A stretch of DNA of 64,000 nt from Fibrivirga algicola (GTDB lineage Bacteria > Bacteroidota > Bacteroidia > Cytophagales > Spirosomataceae): contig NZ_WAEL01000003.1 of the NCBI RefSeq assembly GCF_011742925.1, positions 620,001 to 684,000 on the forward strand. Reading direction: 5' to 3'. Position 1 is the stretch's first letter. Each line of letters begins with the position of its first letter. The notes below the pieces were generated by a model. That model did not search any database, was not told where the DNA came from, and saw only the letters and a list, made by a program, of their open reading frames with translations. Both the position numbers and the translations under genes were made by a program. This document shows, in pieces, positions 62,963 to 64,000 of this stretch.

Positions 62963-64000
62963 CTACCGCTGCCGGGCTTCGTTGAGCCAGACAGGAAATT
63001 CGATCAGCAGGCTGTTGAGCAGGGCGGCCACTTGCCTGGGCGAGCTGCCTGTTGGCAGAAAACGGCCCAGCAGCGTTTGGTGAATGGGGTTGTCGTGCGC
63101 CAGCAGCACATCCTCGGCGTAGTGAGCCAGCTTGTCGGGCGGTAACAGGTTTACAAAACCAGCCGCCAGACTCGTTGGCAGCAGCATACCCGATCCGTGC
63201 ACACCTACCACCACATGGCTGCGGGCATACTGCGCACACCAGGTACGTTCCTGTACAGGCGAGAGAGGCGAAGGCAGGCGCAGATCGTTTACTGACGCTC
63301 CAAATCCGGTTGCCGGGTCAGCGGCGGTTAACCCAGTCACGCTGAGTTGAATGACTGGGTTTAGTTGCTGAAGGTGACTGGCCAACTGCCGGTACCGACG
63401 GACCTGCCAGCGTATCCAGAACGAGCGCGTTTTTGAGACCAAACCAACCCGCTGACTAACCCGGTACGCCAGGCGCTCCCAGCCAAAACGCAGCCAGAGC
63501 CGATCTTCGCGCAGCACAAACGTGATCTGCCGAACCGCATCCTGATCGAAGTGATTCAGGTCGAATTTCGGGGTACGGGTAAAATCGGCGAAGCGAATAG
63601 TGCGGTGGTCGAAGTGATTGTACCCGTGACTGAGCCAGACCGTCTTGAAACGGGCAAGTTGCTGGTTGATAAACGCATCGAGACCGGGTATGGGCCGGTT
63701 CAAGGCCGCCAGTGGCGTATCGACCACCCAAATTTCGGCTACGTAGTCGGGAACCAGCCAAACCAGCGAACGGGGTACAATGGCAATAGTGGGCCGGTCT
63801 GGATGCTGGTCGTGATGGCGTTGTGCGTTGAACAACAGCATCAGCGCATGGCCATAACAGGCATCAAGGCAAACGAGCAGGATGATCGCCGAAGGCTGGT
63901 CAGTAACACTAATGCTGCCACGGCCCGGCACCACGGAGACAAGGCAGACCTCGGTACGGGGCGCTGGTTGGGCGCAACACGTGACCAAATCAAGCAGCCA
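62963..64000 (-). CDS. protein of unknown function, possibly GT61-like glycosyltransferase (5' truncated)
   Basis: The frame is open to the window edge (W-L-L-D-L-V-T-C-C precede the first possible TTG start), so the N-terminus is probably missing. The visible 345 residues have alternating alpha/beta character, with L-L-V-C-L-D-A-C-Y-G-H-A-L-M-L-L near the start and V-V-V-G-V-H-G-S-G-M-L-L-P-T-S-L-A-A-G near residue 270, which recalls the G-x-H-G-S/A-G motif of GT61 (DUF563) transferases. The assignment is tentative. Confidence 0.5.
   Translation of the reverse strand, partial: WLLDLVTCCAQPAPRTEVCLVSVVPGRGSISVTDQPSAIILLVCLDACYGHALMLLFNAQRHHDQHPDRPTIAIVPRSLVWLVPDYVAEIWVVDTPLAALNRPIPGLDAFINQQLARFKTVWLSHGYNHFDHRTIRFADFTRTPKFDLNHFDQDAVRQITFVLREDRLWLRFGWERLAYRVSQRVGLVSKTRSFWIRWQVRRYRQLASHLQQLNPVIQLSVTGLTAADPATGFGASVNDLRLPSPLSPVQERTWCAQYARSHVVVGVHGSGMLLPTSLAAGFVNLLPPDKLAHYAEDVLLAHDNPIHQTLLGRFLPTGSSPRQVAALLNSLLIEFPVWLNEARQR

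Overview
The window looks like a chromosome segment of a Bacteroidota bacterium, probably a Cytophagales member of the Spirosoma/Fibrella type. The evidence is two SusC/SusD pairs with a hybrid two-component regulator, a fused CcoN-CcoO cytochrome oxidase tail, many secreted proteins whose signal peptides end in A-Q or G-Q, lipoprotein SusD signals, and moderately high GC. The genus is an inference. No rRNA, tRNA, CRISPR array or complete insertion sequence was seen.

Region 1 (1-5.4 kb) is a cbb3-type oxidase operon: the CcoNO tail, a CcoQ-like peptide, CcoP, CcoG, FixH and a TauE/SafE-like membrane protein. A REP-associated transposase (RAYT), broken by one stop codon and flanked by two REP-like hairpins, sits between ccoP and ccoG. 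A G/C-rich palindrome lies between ccoO and ccoQ, and a related one is inserted in frame in ccoG.

Region 2 (5.4-20.9 kb) holds secreted proteins (a retropepsin-like protease and a large BNR/sortilin-type propeller protein), UPF0303 proteins, a metallo-beta-lactamase-fold hydrolase, two tandem PAS histidine kinases, a pirin and a flavin monooxygenase. Fragments between the two kinases show that a block of about 8 kb was duplicated in tandem and the second copy then eroded by deletion. A small AT-rich island (21.0-22.3 kb) follows, with an unknown protein and a secreted leucine-rich-repeat protein.

Region 3 (22.4-44.0 kb) is a polysaccharide utilisation locus on the minus strand: a PQQ-type dehydrogenase fused to cytochrome c, a DUF1080 hydrolase, SusC-SusD, SusC-SusD, GH16, GH43 and GH105, with a divergent hybrid two-component regulator. 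The enzyme set would fit an acidic plant polysaccharide such as type II arabinogalactan, but the substrate is inferred. Repeated G-tract/TATTT motifs lie upstream of the first SusC and of the regulator. Long perfect palindromes separate several of the downstream genes.

Region 4 (44.0-64.0 kb) is rich in signalling and stress genes: a soluble PAS kinase overlapping a receiver-CRP fusion regulator, an outer-membrane beta-barrel protein, a LytS/LytTR pair, D-lactate dehydrogenase, four double-domain universal stress proteins, a pyridoxamine-oxidase-like flavoprotein, a stand-alone FixH-like domain, a PfkB-family sugar kinase paired with a stress protein, an L,D-transpeptidase and a DoxX-like protein. 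The gene set resembles low-oxygen or dormancy regulons in other phyla, for example the PfkB-Usp pair of the mycobacterial DosR regulon. A degenerate LOG-family pseudogene is also present. Across the whole window the heptamer GGTACGT/ACGTACC occurs roughly 70 times by hand count, against about 8 expected by chance.
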